Positions 1-9,910 of a stretch of 64,000 nucleotides of DNA are shown here, piece after piece. The translations under genes and the position numbers were made by a program. The first letter of the stretch is position 1, and the number at the start of each line of letters is the position of its first letter. The notes below the pieces were generated by a model. The model was not told where the DNA came from. It saw nothing but the letters and a program-made list of their open reading frames with translations, and made no database searches. Origin of the DNA: Edaphochlamys debaryana (taxonomy: Eukaryota; Chlorophyta; Chlorophyceae; Chlamydomonadales); assembly GCA_016858145.1 (NCBI GenBank), contig JAEHOE010000047.1, positions 186,001-250,000 on the forward strand. Direction: 5' to 3'.

Positions 1-3000
1 ATCTGGTGAACCAGCCCGACTCAGCGCCATACCAACAGACGCGCAGAGGTGGGGCGGGTTAATACTTGGGAGCCATGCAGCCTTGAGCAGGACAAAGCCA
101 TGCCCGTTGTGGCCTCACCTCTTGTCCTCGTGAACTTCTATTGTCTTACCTCTTGACCCTCACTCACCATGCCCCGGTCCCCCTTTACTCCCGTCCCCCC
201 TCTCTTGCCCCCCTGCCCCTGCCCAGACTCTGTTAACAACGTGGAGCGTGCAGAGCTGCGGGGTCTGCGGGCGGGCGACAACGTGAGCTTGGTGGTGTTC
301 GGAGCCGCAGTCAACCACGCCCTGCTCACAGCCACGGGCACGGGCCGGAGCGACACGGCCCTGCCCCAGCGCTGGGCCCTGGCGGTGGCGGGGCACTTCA
401 CGGGAACGCTGCGGAGCCCCCTCAACCCAGCCTACGTGCGACCGCAGGGCCTGACGGTGGGGAGGGGCGGGGCGGGAGGCATGCGCATGTGCACATGGGC
501 AGTTCGTGTGGCGACGGCACCGGGGGCCTTGCCACGCTCATGAAGGGGTTCATGCGTGTCCATCATGGGGCCGAGCTAGCAAGGCCGGCTTGACAGCGTG
601 TGTTGCCTCCCGCAGGATTCCTTGAGCATGCTGGAGGTGGCGCCGGGCGTGTGCCTGGGCGCCGCGGGGGACGGTCCCCTGGCGGCCACCGCCGCGGGCT
701 GCAGTGCGGCCAGCTTCCAAGTGTCGCAGCAAGCAGGTGCGTGCCGGTACCGCACACGTGTGCATCCATGGCCCTGGTAGGACCCACAGCAGGGGAGCCA
801 CGGGGCTGCAGCTTCAGATGGTGGCCAGCTGGCATCAAGGTTATGCCGCAGCTGTAACTAAGGTTGAGGCCCGTGCGCCCTCTGCCGTGTGACCTCGGCC
901 CCTTTCTCCTCCCTCCCAGGCGCCCCCGGCGGTGGCTCCTGGACCGTGTTCCGCCTGGACGGCCGCTGCCTGAGTGTGGCAGGAGCCCAGGCGGGGGCTG
1001 CGGCCTCTCTGGCTCCCTGCGATGCGGCCGCCGCCTCCCAGCGCTTTGGCGTGTTCCGGCACCCGCACCTGGGGGGGTGAGCGGGGTTGTACCGTTGGGG
1101 GGGCTTCGTTTCTCAGCCCTGTCTTCTTGGCCCTTGCGAATCCTCACAAGCAAGAGTCAACCAAGGGTCCCTTCACCCCTACACACGGCCCCGGTGATCT
1201 CACGTACGGCTGCCGCCTCCCCCGCACCCCCCCACACCCCGTAGGTCATGCTACCTGCTGGTCCCCAGTGGGGCCATGGGATCGACCGCATCCGACCGCC
1301 TGTGCCTCCGATACACGGGCGGCTCGGGGGCGGGGGGCAGCCAGGTGACGGCACCCTGCGACGAAGACGACGCGGCACAGGTGATCAGCCTGTCTCCACC
1401 ACCCCCAGCCCCGCCGTCGCCACCGTCGCCTCCCAGCCCGCCGCCCGCTCCCAGTTCGCCATCACCCGCTCCCCCCAGGCCTCGGCCGCCGCCGCCACCG
1501 TCGCCGCCGCCGCCGGTGCCGACGCCACCGCGCCCCTCCCCGCCGCCGCCTCGCGACCCCTGCGCGGTCTGCGCCGACTGTCTCGAAGCAATGCGCGCCA
1601 CGGTCCGAGCCGCATTGCTCGTCGCGCCTCAGCCTCTGGACGAAGCGACCATCGTCGACTTCGAGTACGCTGCTAGCATGATTGAGATGTACCCGCCACC
1701 TGCGTATCGCGTGGTTTCGAGCATTCTCAGTTCGGGCGGTAGCAACCTGGGCATTCGCGCCGGCGCCATGTGTGCTCTGCTCGGCGCGTGTCCGCGATCG
1801 CTGGCCAACGCTACGAGCCCGTCGCCGCCATGTGCGCCCTTCAACGTCTCGCGACTCGTCAACAGCAGCAGCAGCAGCCTCGCGGGCCGCCTCGACCTGT
1901 GCACGCGAGAAGGCGTTTCGGGAGGTGCGCCGACCACGCTGCCCAGCAACGCGACCAGCGCCAACAGCTGTCGTTCAGACGCGAACTGCACCGCGACAAC
2001 AGCAGCAGGGTCGTGTGGTTTCGTGGACCCGCCTGCCCGGACGTGCGCTTGCAAAGACGGCCTGGACGTTTGCGTGAGCTTCGGGACGTGCGTCAGTTTT
2101 TGCGACCTCACCTCGACCAAGGAGGCGCTGCAGCAGCTGAGCGACGGCGTGCGGCTGTGCAACGCCTCCGCCCCGTCCCCCGGGCAGTGCGGCAGCGGGG
2201 AGGCGTGCCTGGGCAGCACGACCTGCAGGTGGGCAGGGGTGTCGTCGTCGCTCGGGGCTTGGGTGCCAGGGCCTGACGGGGCGGCTCGGGTCAATACAAA
2301 CACTACGACCTGGCCTGGGCTCATGCTCGGCCCCTTTGTCAACCTACCTGTGCAGGTCGTGGGTGTGCAACGCCTCGACCCAGGCCCTGGAGCCACGGCC
2401 CTGCTCGGCGCAGTGCGTGCCGCAGACCCCCGCCGCCACGGCGGCGGACCTGTCGGCAGACGGCCGGCAGATCACGCTGACGCTGGGCGCCCCTGCGGCC
2501 CTCTTGCCGCCGGGGCCGTGCGGCCGTGTGTTCGGTGCGGGCACCTCCAGCCGCCTGGGTGGAGCGGCGTCGCTGTGTCGATCGACCATTCCCAGGGAGC
2601 TTGTGGTTGTCCTGCCTCCAACGGCAACGATCCTGGTGAGGGCGTGCACTTGCACCCATGAAACGCAGCCGCAGCGTTCCAAACACATCATGTATGCCTC
2701 TAGCCAGCGTCATACGGGCATTTGAGAATCGACAAGAGGCCAGGCGGGCTGCAGTCTCGCTCGCCGCCTGCTAAACCTGTTTCGGTTCTGGTGTATTTCA
2801 TCCCGCGCAGCCCGGGGAGAACCTCACCTTCGCCGCCAATACCAGCTTGGTGTCACAGATCGGCGGCGTGGGCTTCAGGGGCAGCGTCAAGGTGCGTGCG
2901 GGGGGCCGCGCGCTGGGGCGAAGCAAGTGCCGTACAGGGCTGTACGAGCGATGGATCGAAAGGGCGAGCGCAGCACACCGTCCTCACTACCCAGCATACC

Positions 3001-6000
3001 CAAGGAACCTGTGGCCTGGGGTCCTTGTTCCATCCCTGCTCACACCGGCCATCAACACAAACCTGATCATCCGCTCCGCCCTCTCCACTCCACCCCCGCA
3101 TGCACATGTACTCCGCAGCTCCGAGGCTGCGCGGCCTGCACCCAGCCCGAGGCCTACGTCACGGGCCCCACGCTCCTCGCCCCACCCTGCCCCGGAGCGG
3201 CCGTGCCTTCCCCGGGAGCCGCGGGAGCGGTCTTTGACGCCACCATTTCTGTGGACCCCGCCGGTCGGCCGTTGGCGGACGCTCAGTGGAGTGTCGACAT
3301 AGGCTCGGGCTCGGAGGAGGGTCGGGCGGTGCTGCAGGCTGCTGTGGACCGAACCAACCAGCTCAACACCACAGGGTGAGAGAGGGGCTGAGGGCAGGGA
3401 GCGAGGGGGCCGCGGTCGGGCGGGCTGTCGGTCGGTCGTACGGCACCCTCGCATGAGGCCATGATGCGTGCTTGCTCGAGCTTAACGGCACTACGCACTG
3501 GGTATGGGCCGCTGAATGAATACCTTCCATGTCCGTTTGCAACCTAATCCGTCAGGTCTCGGCTGCGGTTGGTGTTGACTGCGGAGGAGGTGGCGGCGCT
3601 CACTGCCGGTGACTTTGGCGTATCGGTAGGTTCCAGGCGGTAGCTAGCTTTGGGGTCCTCATTACCTGCTAGAGGCTCCGGTACCAGAGCATCTGCTGCT
3701 TGCCCTGCAGCTGCGCACTCCTCTGTGTAAATCACCCCTTATGTCAAACCCATCGCATAACCTCCACTTCTTAATGCCTAGGTTGAGGTCACCTCATGGC
3801 TGGGCACCAAACAGCAGTCAGACATCTTCGGATTCACCAAGCAAACCAAGAGCGGGAGCGCACCGGACGTTACTATCCTGGGTCCAAGGCCGTTCTCGGT
3901 GTCCCTGCGTGGGCCGCTCCGACTGACGGCCGTGCCTGGCGCCAACGTCTGCCCAGGTGAGCGGTTGGGCTTGGGGCTGTCGGGGTTTGAGCCCCCGCGG
4001 AGCAACCCGATCCGGCGCAACAGTGCGCGCGCATGCCCGTCGTGTCCTTGCTCCCCAGGGCCACCGGCCCTGGCGCTTCACGGTCCTCCATAACCCGTTG
4101 ACCCCTTGCCCCTCACCCCCTGCACACTCTCAGATCTCCTCTGCCCCTCCCCCTTGCTTCTGCCGCCCCTGACCTCGCGCTGACAGGGAGGCCGCTCAGG
4201 TGGTCATGGTCGCTCCTCCCCCTCCCCAACTGGGCAAGCTGGCCCCAGCCCGGCTCCGCCCCCCTGCAGCGCCCCAGCCTCTACCTGCCGGGCCCCCTTG
4301 CCGGGCTCCCGGGGGACGAGCGCCGCATCGCGGTCAGGGTGTCGTACGCTGACGTGGCATTGCCGGGCGCGGATGACACCACCATCACGTCAGTCATAGT
4401 GCTGCTCATGGGGAGCCCGCCGGTCGCACGACTCGACGGGCCTTCGGGTGACGTGGCGTCCTCTCGTGCGCTCGTGCTTGACGCTAGAGGCTCCACCGAC
4501 CCAGACGCTCCCCCACAAGGCGCCGAGACGGGGTTTGAGCAGCCGCTCAGCTTTGTGTGGAACTGCGAGCGTGAGGATGCGCCGATGCCGTGCTTCGCCA
4601 ACAGCAGCCGTGGCGACATGGCGAGTACGCTGGGCGTGTGGAGCATCCCGGCTGGGCTTCTGGCGCCGGAAAGGTGGCACACGTTTACGGTGACCGTTGC
4701 CAAGCCCGGGGCGCCGGCGCTGGCGAGCACAGCGATGCTGAGCGTCAGGCCGCGCGCGGTTGCGGCGGGCACGGCACTGCCGCAAGGGAGGCTGCGGCGC
4801 CTGTGCGCTCCGGCCGCGTGCGGCGTGCCCCACGACCTCAGCTCGGACCTGAGCCTGATGCTCGAGCTGGCCCCAGACTCCACCAGGTAAGAGTCATGCC
4901 ACTGTTGTGCTATCGTAGACGGCTAGCATCTTCACGCTCATGCTCACTTGCGTGCCGGTACGAATTAATTGATCAAGAGCTTGGCCTTAGACGGTGGCCC
5001 GCCCGTTTCCTTCCCCCACCCCGCAGCTCGGTGACTCAAGTGACCTGGAGCAGCCCCCAAGCTCCCGTCGTGGCATCGCTCGCCGCAACTCCCGGCCCCA
5101 CGCCGGGCACCTTCGTCGTCACCGTCCCTGCCTCCGCGCTGTCTCGGTGGCAGACAGCCATCACCGTGACGGCAACGCTCACCAGCGCTGGAGGCGTCTC
5201 CGCCGCAGTAACCACCACGGTGGATCTCAATGCACCGCCCGAGGGCCCCCTGCCCGGGGGCCGCGGGTGTCTCGAGCTGGACCTCTTGGGCGACACCGCC
5301 CCCGCCACGGCCCTGGCGCGAGCTGTGGGGTGGACGGACGCTGCTCCGGATGGAGACACCATCTTCGAGTTCGGCTTGGCGACGGCTTCTGGACAGCTTC
5401 AGGTACGGCAGACGGCGGGATCTCATTACCTGCTGTTGCTAGGCCCTCGCCAATGATGCTACATCACTGCCGGTATGGCGCTGACCCCGCGCGCATCTTG
5501 GTCCGTTCCTGCGCGCCCCGCAGTTGCGGCAGCAGGGCCCGTCGGCTTCCGCGACCCTCGCGGGCCTGCCCGCCGGCAACCACACAGCCTACTTGTGTGC
5601 CCGGGACCCCTACGGCGCCCGCGCCTGCGAGCTCCGCGGGCTGGTCGTGAAGCCCGCGCCTGCCGGCTTCAACGCCACGGCCGCCCTCGCCGCCCTCACC
5701 CCAGCGGGCCTGGTAAGCCGCCGTCGGCGCGGGCAGGTGCCCCCTTTCCTGGAGTACGGCAGATCGACATGCTTCGGTTCCAATCTTATGGCTCAGCGGT
5801 GGGTGTTGACAACCATCCCTGCGGTGCGTGCAGGGAGGCAACGCCGAGGCATTGCTGCAGGCCGCCTCCCAGGCGGTCACCCTCATCGGACTGGCGTTCG
5901 GGGGCTCTCCTGCTGCGCCTTCGGGGCCTGTCGCTGCTTCCGTTGCCCAGGCGGCTGTCGGGCTGATGGCCGGGCTCATGCAGGGCGTCAACCTGGCCGA

Positions 6001-8336
6001 CATACAAGAGGTGCGCGTGTGGTTCATGGCTACGTTGCGTGCAACGATACGGCCCTGGGTGAGACCACTCGCGAAACGTCATTCCGGGCTACCCCTGACG
6101 ACCCCTCCACCCAACCTATCCCCACCGCAGTCCGAGCGAGTTCTTGCCGCCGTCGGGGCCCTGGCGGCCGCTGCGAACGCTACCCTGGATGACGCCGCTC
6201 GACTGACGCTGCTGGGCATCGCTGAGAACGCCACGGCCGCACTGGCGCCCTTGGTTGGCTCGAGCGCCGACACGGCCCCCGGCGCCGATTTCGTCACCCG
6301 GCTGTGCGCCATTCTGGGTCTGTCGTTGCCCACCGGGAGCGGCGCCACCGGCCGGCGCCGGGAGCTGCTGGTCGTCGCTGCCGCGGACGCCCGGACCTGG
6401 GTTTCCGGCGTGCTGGTAAGGGTCCGCTGGGCGGAGGGGCTGAGCGCATGCGTTGAGGGACGACTGACTTGCGCCTTGTTCCTCATCCATCCCCCAACGC
6501 GCTCACCGGTACTGAGACGCGCTGTCGTGTCTTGTATTTGCAGGGCGTGGCTCAAACCCTGTCGGGCCTGCTAGCCGTCTCGGTTGCGCCAGGCGGTGGC
6601 TTCACGGCGTCTGGAGACGCGGGCGTATACGTCTCGAGCGCATCGCTCCTTGCGCCAGCGTCGGGCGGAACCACCACGACCCTCCAGGCAGGCCCCTCCG
6701 CCGCCTCAAGCGCCGCGGCCTCCGCGGCAGCCGCTGGGCGGCGGAGGCAGCTGCTGGCCTCAGCAGCCCCGACCACAGACGCAGAAGCTCAGCTGGTGCT
6801 GTCAGCCTCCGCCGCCGCAGGTGCGGCTGGCTGGGCGATCGGGGTGTCGTACACCTCTTCAGCTACCGCGGCCCTTCAAGTCGCGCTGGCGGGCTCCCTG
6901 CCGTCGGGCGGGACCATCCTCGGGGGCCTTACGTCCGTCTCATGGACTCAGCTCGCGGGTGCTTCTGGCTCGGCTCCGGCGCTCGACGGTACCAACAGCT
7001 ACCTAGACCTCGCGCTCCCCGCCCCCGGCTACGCCGCAACCCGCGGGCCCCTGGCGTGCCTCCTGTACGACGCCGCAACCGCCGCCCTCACCGGGACCCT
7101 CCCGGGCTTGCCGTCCGGCGGCTCGGCCTCTCCCGTCTTTGTCTCGTACGACAGCGGCACGGGCAAGATCTCTTGTCGTACAAGCCAGCTTGGAAACTTC
7201 GTGGTCGTACAGGCCGCGCCGTACCCACCCCCAACGCCGCCGCCGCCGCCTGCTGCCACGACTGCTGGCAACCTGGAACAGTTCCCGGAGATAACAACTT
7301 CATCTTCACCACCATCTCCGACCTCGACCTTAGTCATGACGCTCACGCTCGCAATGAACACGTCGCAGCTGGCCTCGCAGTCTGACCTGGAAGCCTTCCA
7401 GGCTGCGCTCAAGGCGGCCCTGGTAGTGACCTTGCAGGTGCGAAGCTTTCATCGGGTCCTTGCGAGGTTGTTGGGCTTGGCGAGCGAGGCTCCAGAACGT
7501 CGTGCAGACCGAATGCTTGCAGCAACGGCCGGTCTCATCCCGACACTGACGCCCCCTGCTCACCACGCCAACTCACCCCCCATCCCCAGGTCTCCCCCGA
7601 CTCCGTCACCATCACCTCGGTATCACTGACGTCCACCGGCGCCGTGGTGGCAGTCGTGGAGGTCGTCCTCCCCCCCTCCCGCAGCAGCGGCAGCGACAGC
7701 ACCGCCACAGCCTTCCTAGTCGACCCCCTGGCCGCCCTCCCCGCCGATTTCAAGTCCCATTACGCCGTGTCCGCCGCAACAGCCCAGCAGTCCACGGCGG
7801 CTCCCGGCGCCTCGCCGTCCCCCGAGCCGCAAGCCGGGCTCACCACACCGACCACCACCACGCCCAACTCGAGCGGAGTGTCACAGCAGGAGGAGGAGGA
7901 CGCCAAGGACTTTCCGGTCGGACTCGTGGCGGGGGTAGCGGCTGGCGGCGGCGTGGGGCTGTTGCTGCTGGCGGTGCTGGCGGCCTACTTAGTCATGCGA
8001 AACCGCGCGGCGCAGGAGGCCAAGGTGGTCCCCTCTGCCGCCGACCCCGCCCCGCCGGCGTCTGCAGAGCCTGGCGGCGGGGCCGCCGCAGGGGCGGCGC
8101 CCGCCGTAGGTCCAGTGCAGGCCGCAGGCGCCGTGGCGGAGGCGGAGGCGGAGGCGGGCCCGGGGCCGGGGCCGGGGCCAGGGCCGGCACCGGCCGCCCA
8201 GGCTCGGCGGGGGAGCCAGGGCGGGTCTCCTGGTACCAGCAGGGCCCGGATGGGGGAGCTGGGGCTACCCATGCGCAGGGGCTCTGCGTATTCAGTCCGC
8301 TCCGAGGCGGATATAACCGATGGGCGTCGACAGTGA
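1..8336 (+). CDS. Subtilase-related, REJ-containing, membrane-anchored extracellular protein (5' partial)
   Basis: The 5' end is outside the window. Exons (phases checked): 1-48, 227-456, 616-736, 920-1076, 1245-2228, 2356-2635, 2811-2891, 3119-3375, 3556-3625, 3782-3956, 4187-4886, 5027-5402, 5524-5712, 5834-6010, 6131-6415, 6544-7437, 7590-8336 (TGA), about 1,920 codons. In order the protein shows the end of a subtilase-associated beta-sandwich (LVNQPDSAPYQQTR), a ricin-like beta-trefoil, a Ser/Pro linker, Cys-rich segments, a REJ region with VDLNAPP and GWTDAAPDGD, a conserved fold before the membrane, one transmembrane helix, and a cytoplasmic tail rich in Ala, Gly and Pro. The convergent gene at 9911-21602 is its paralogue and carries the catalytic subtilase domain, so this gene very likely has one upstream of base 1. 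It probably acts at the cell surface or in the extracellular matrix. The substrate is unknown. Confidence 0.82.
616..1380 (+). other. Ricin-type beta-trefoil-like domain of the plus-strand subtilase gene
   Basis: Three related repeats are spread over three exons: PGVCLGAAG, GRCLSVAGAQAGAAASLAPC followed by SQRF, and DRLCLRYTGG followed by VTAPCDEDDAAQ. The pattern of a C-L strand, then a Gly/Ala turn, then A-x-C and a Q-[hydrophobic] ending, is that of ricin-B (QxW) repeats, so a carbohydrate-binding role is plausible. The convergent paralogue has the same block at 12475-13197. Confidence 0.55.
1384..1556 (+). other. Ser/Pro-rich (hydroxyproline-rich glycoprotein type) linker
   Basis: In frame the exon reads alternating SPPSPP and PPPP runs (LSPPPPAPPSPPSPPSPPPA and on). 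Such runs are hydroxylated and arabinosylated in the walls of volvocine algae. The linker separates the trefoil from the Cys-rich region and is far shorter than that of the paralogue (about 11470-12470). Confidence 0.85.
4187..5402 (+). other. REJ (receptor for egg jelly / PKD1-type) domain
   Basis: Two exons (4187-4886 and 5027-5402) carry the REJ signature. There is an Ig-like strand pattern with ARLDGPSGDVASSRALVLDA followed by GSTDPD and FVWNC, and later VDLNAPPEGPLPGGRGC and GWTDAAPDGDTIFEFGLA. The N-x-P-P-x-G...GW-D-x-D/x-DGD...Y/F-x-F order is diagnostic of REJ domains in polycystin-1 and sperm receptors for egg jelly. The paralogue lacks this block. An antisense reading through the first exon was judged a shadow. 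Confidence 0.72.
6544..8336 (+). other. Juxtamembrane fold, transmembrane helix (7920-7994) and cytoplasmic tail
   Basis: LASQSDLEAFQAALKAALVV and, in the next exon, SPDSVTITSVSLTSTGAV form an alpha/beta unit that is conserved in the paralogue (LASQSGAAAFEAALRAALAL and SPDAVSITSVSVTPSGDV). It may be a SEA-like fold, but that is inference. The hydrophobic run GLVAGVAAGGGVGLLLLAVL is followed by MRNR, giving a type I topology with a cytoplasmic C-terminus. The tail contains a (GP)n run and Arg/Ser-rich ends. Confidence 0.7.
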
Positions 8337-9910
8337 ATGCCAAGGCGTGCAACGTGATCGTGAGGTGGCTAGACCTCGCATGGAGGAAACGTACGAGAAG
8401 GAAGGGTGTGGGTGTGTTCCCTCGTGACCCTTCATGCCCGAAACTACAGTGTGACTACTCATGACCCCTATGCTGAAATGCTCAACTACATGCACGTGGC
8501 TTTCCGTTGAATGGAAGCCAGGGCTCGACACAATGGACTGATCGCAGCTAGCCGCAAGGTTGTGTGCGTGATTGCAATTGCTTGGCTGTATGGAAGCGCG
8601 CGCTGAACTGGGATTATGCCGTGGCTGGTCCCCTCTATATAACTCAAGAACGTGCATGCTCGTGCTAAATGGGGTACAGTCCGTGATGCTTGGCGTGCGG
8701 TAAACGTGGGGCTGGAGGCTGGGTTGGCGTCCCCACTAGCCCCGTGTCCTAGGAGCGTACGGGTGAGAGAGGTCCTCCATACATGGCCGTATGCTGGGTG
8801 ATCAGAAGCAGCAGTTTTGCAGGGGCAGTAACGTCCTGCCGCTGAGCAGCGGTGTCATAGCCACGCGGGATCCGTGTGTAGCCGCTGCTGCTGACAGTAC
8901 GTGGCGTGACGATTCGTCCCTGGACACTTACATCTTGAACACAACCGAACCTTGCTGTCCCTGCTCCCGATCCAGCCACACCGACCACCTCTGCTAATAA
9001 TACCGTGCAGTACTCCAACGCGTGCCTACCAACCCTGCCTCTGCAACCTCGAACCATGTCACAGCCTCGGTCGCCCCGTATAACAGCTCTACGCTATAGT
9101 GATGACTAAGCGCTCCCCTACAAGGCTACAACGTTGTCCGCGGCCTTTCGGCCGCTCCGCGCTTGCAGCAACTGCGCACAACTCCCGTACCGGCGCTCTC
9201 ATGCCCATTCTCAGCAGCGGCTTCGCAGCGGCATCACGCCGCTCGCGCAGTACGAACAGCCCTGCCATGTATGATTGCGTGGGCCTGAAACCTCCTACCG
9301 CATGCCTGTCTCGCTCGTTCCTGCCTTGCTCTGTGCGGGCTCTTAGCAATAAGCCGTTCACCGCCCAAGGGCGCGAGTGGCCAAGTAAGGAGGCCTAGGC
9401 ATGCCTTGCGCAGGCCATCTTGCCCTGGAGCCCCTGCTCAAAACTAACGTACGTAAAGTACCATAAGTACTCTCAATCCTCGAATGCGTGAGATGAATGA
9501 TGGCGTGGGTTATAAGCTATCACCGCAAGGCAACATGCACCGAACAACTGTGGAGGGCCAAGGCTGGGCACGCCTCCAAGTCCCTGCTCTGACGGGCGCT
9601 AGAACGCTAGAACGCACGCTCAAAGCTACGCGCTCTCCCCTGCTTGCAGCAAGGTGGCATCGGGTCGACCTCGTAAGGGATTCTATGTACGCCGCACGCA
9701 ACCACGCACAAGACAAGCTCATGATACTCAAATCCGCCTTGGCCTTTCAGCTAGCAGTGCCGCACCAACTTGCGGTCCACTTGCACTAAGGCAAGCGTAA
9801 CTCTCAGCCTACTAATTATTACAACTTCACCCACCTCTCACTGCCTCACGACAACGCAAGACCCTAACCATATCCCACGTCTTCCCGGCCTAAACTGCCA
9901 TTTCCCCCCA
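8337..9910. other. Convergent intergenic region between the two subtilase genes
   Basis: No reading frame here has family motifs, good splice sites or codon use like the flanking genes. The stretch must hold the 3' UTRs of both genes. On the minus strand a TGTAA occurs 88-92 nt past the stop of the minus-strand gene (9819-9823) and another at about 8938-8942. No TGTAA was noticed for the plus-strand gene. Confidence 0.6.
9819..9823 (-). promoter_or_regulatory. Candidate TGTAA polyadenylation signal
   Basis: TGTAA is the usual polyadenylation signal in Chlamydomonas and its relatives. This copy lies about 90 nt downstream of the TGA at 9913-9911. The motif is only five bases long and could be chance. 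Confidence 0.35.

Noticed and set aside
4281..4883. 200-codon minus-strand frame
   Set aside because: Shadow of the REJ exon. The plus frame joins both neighbours in phase and has the REJ motifs.
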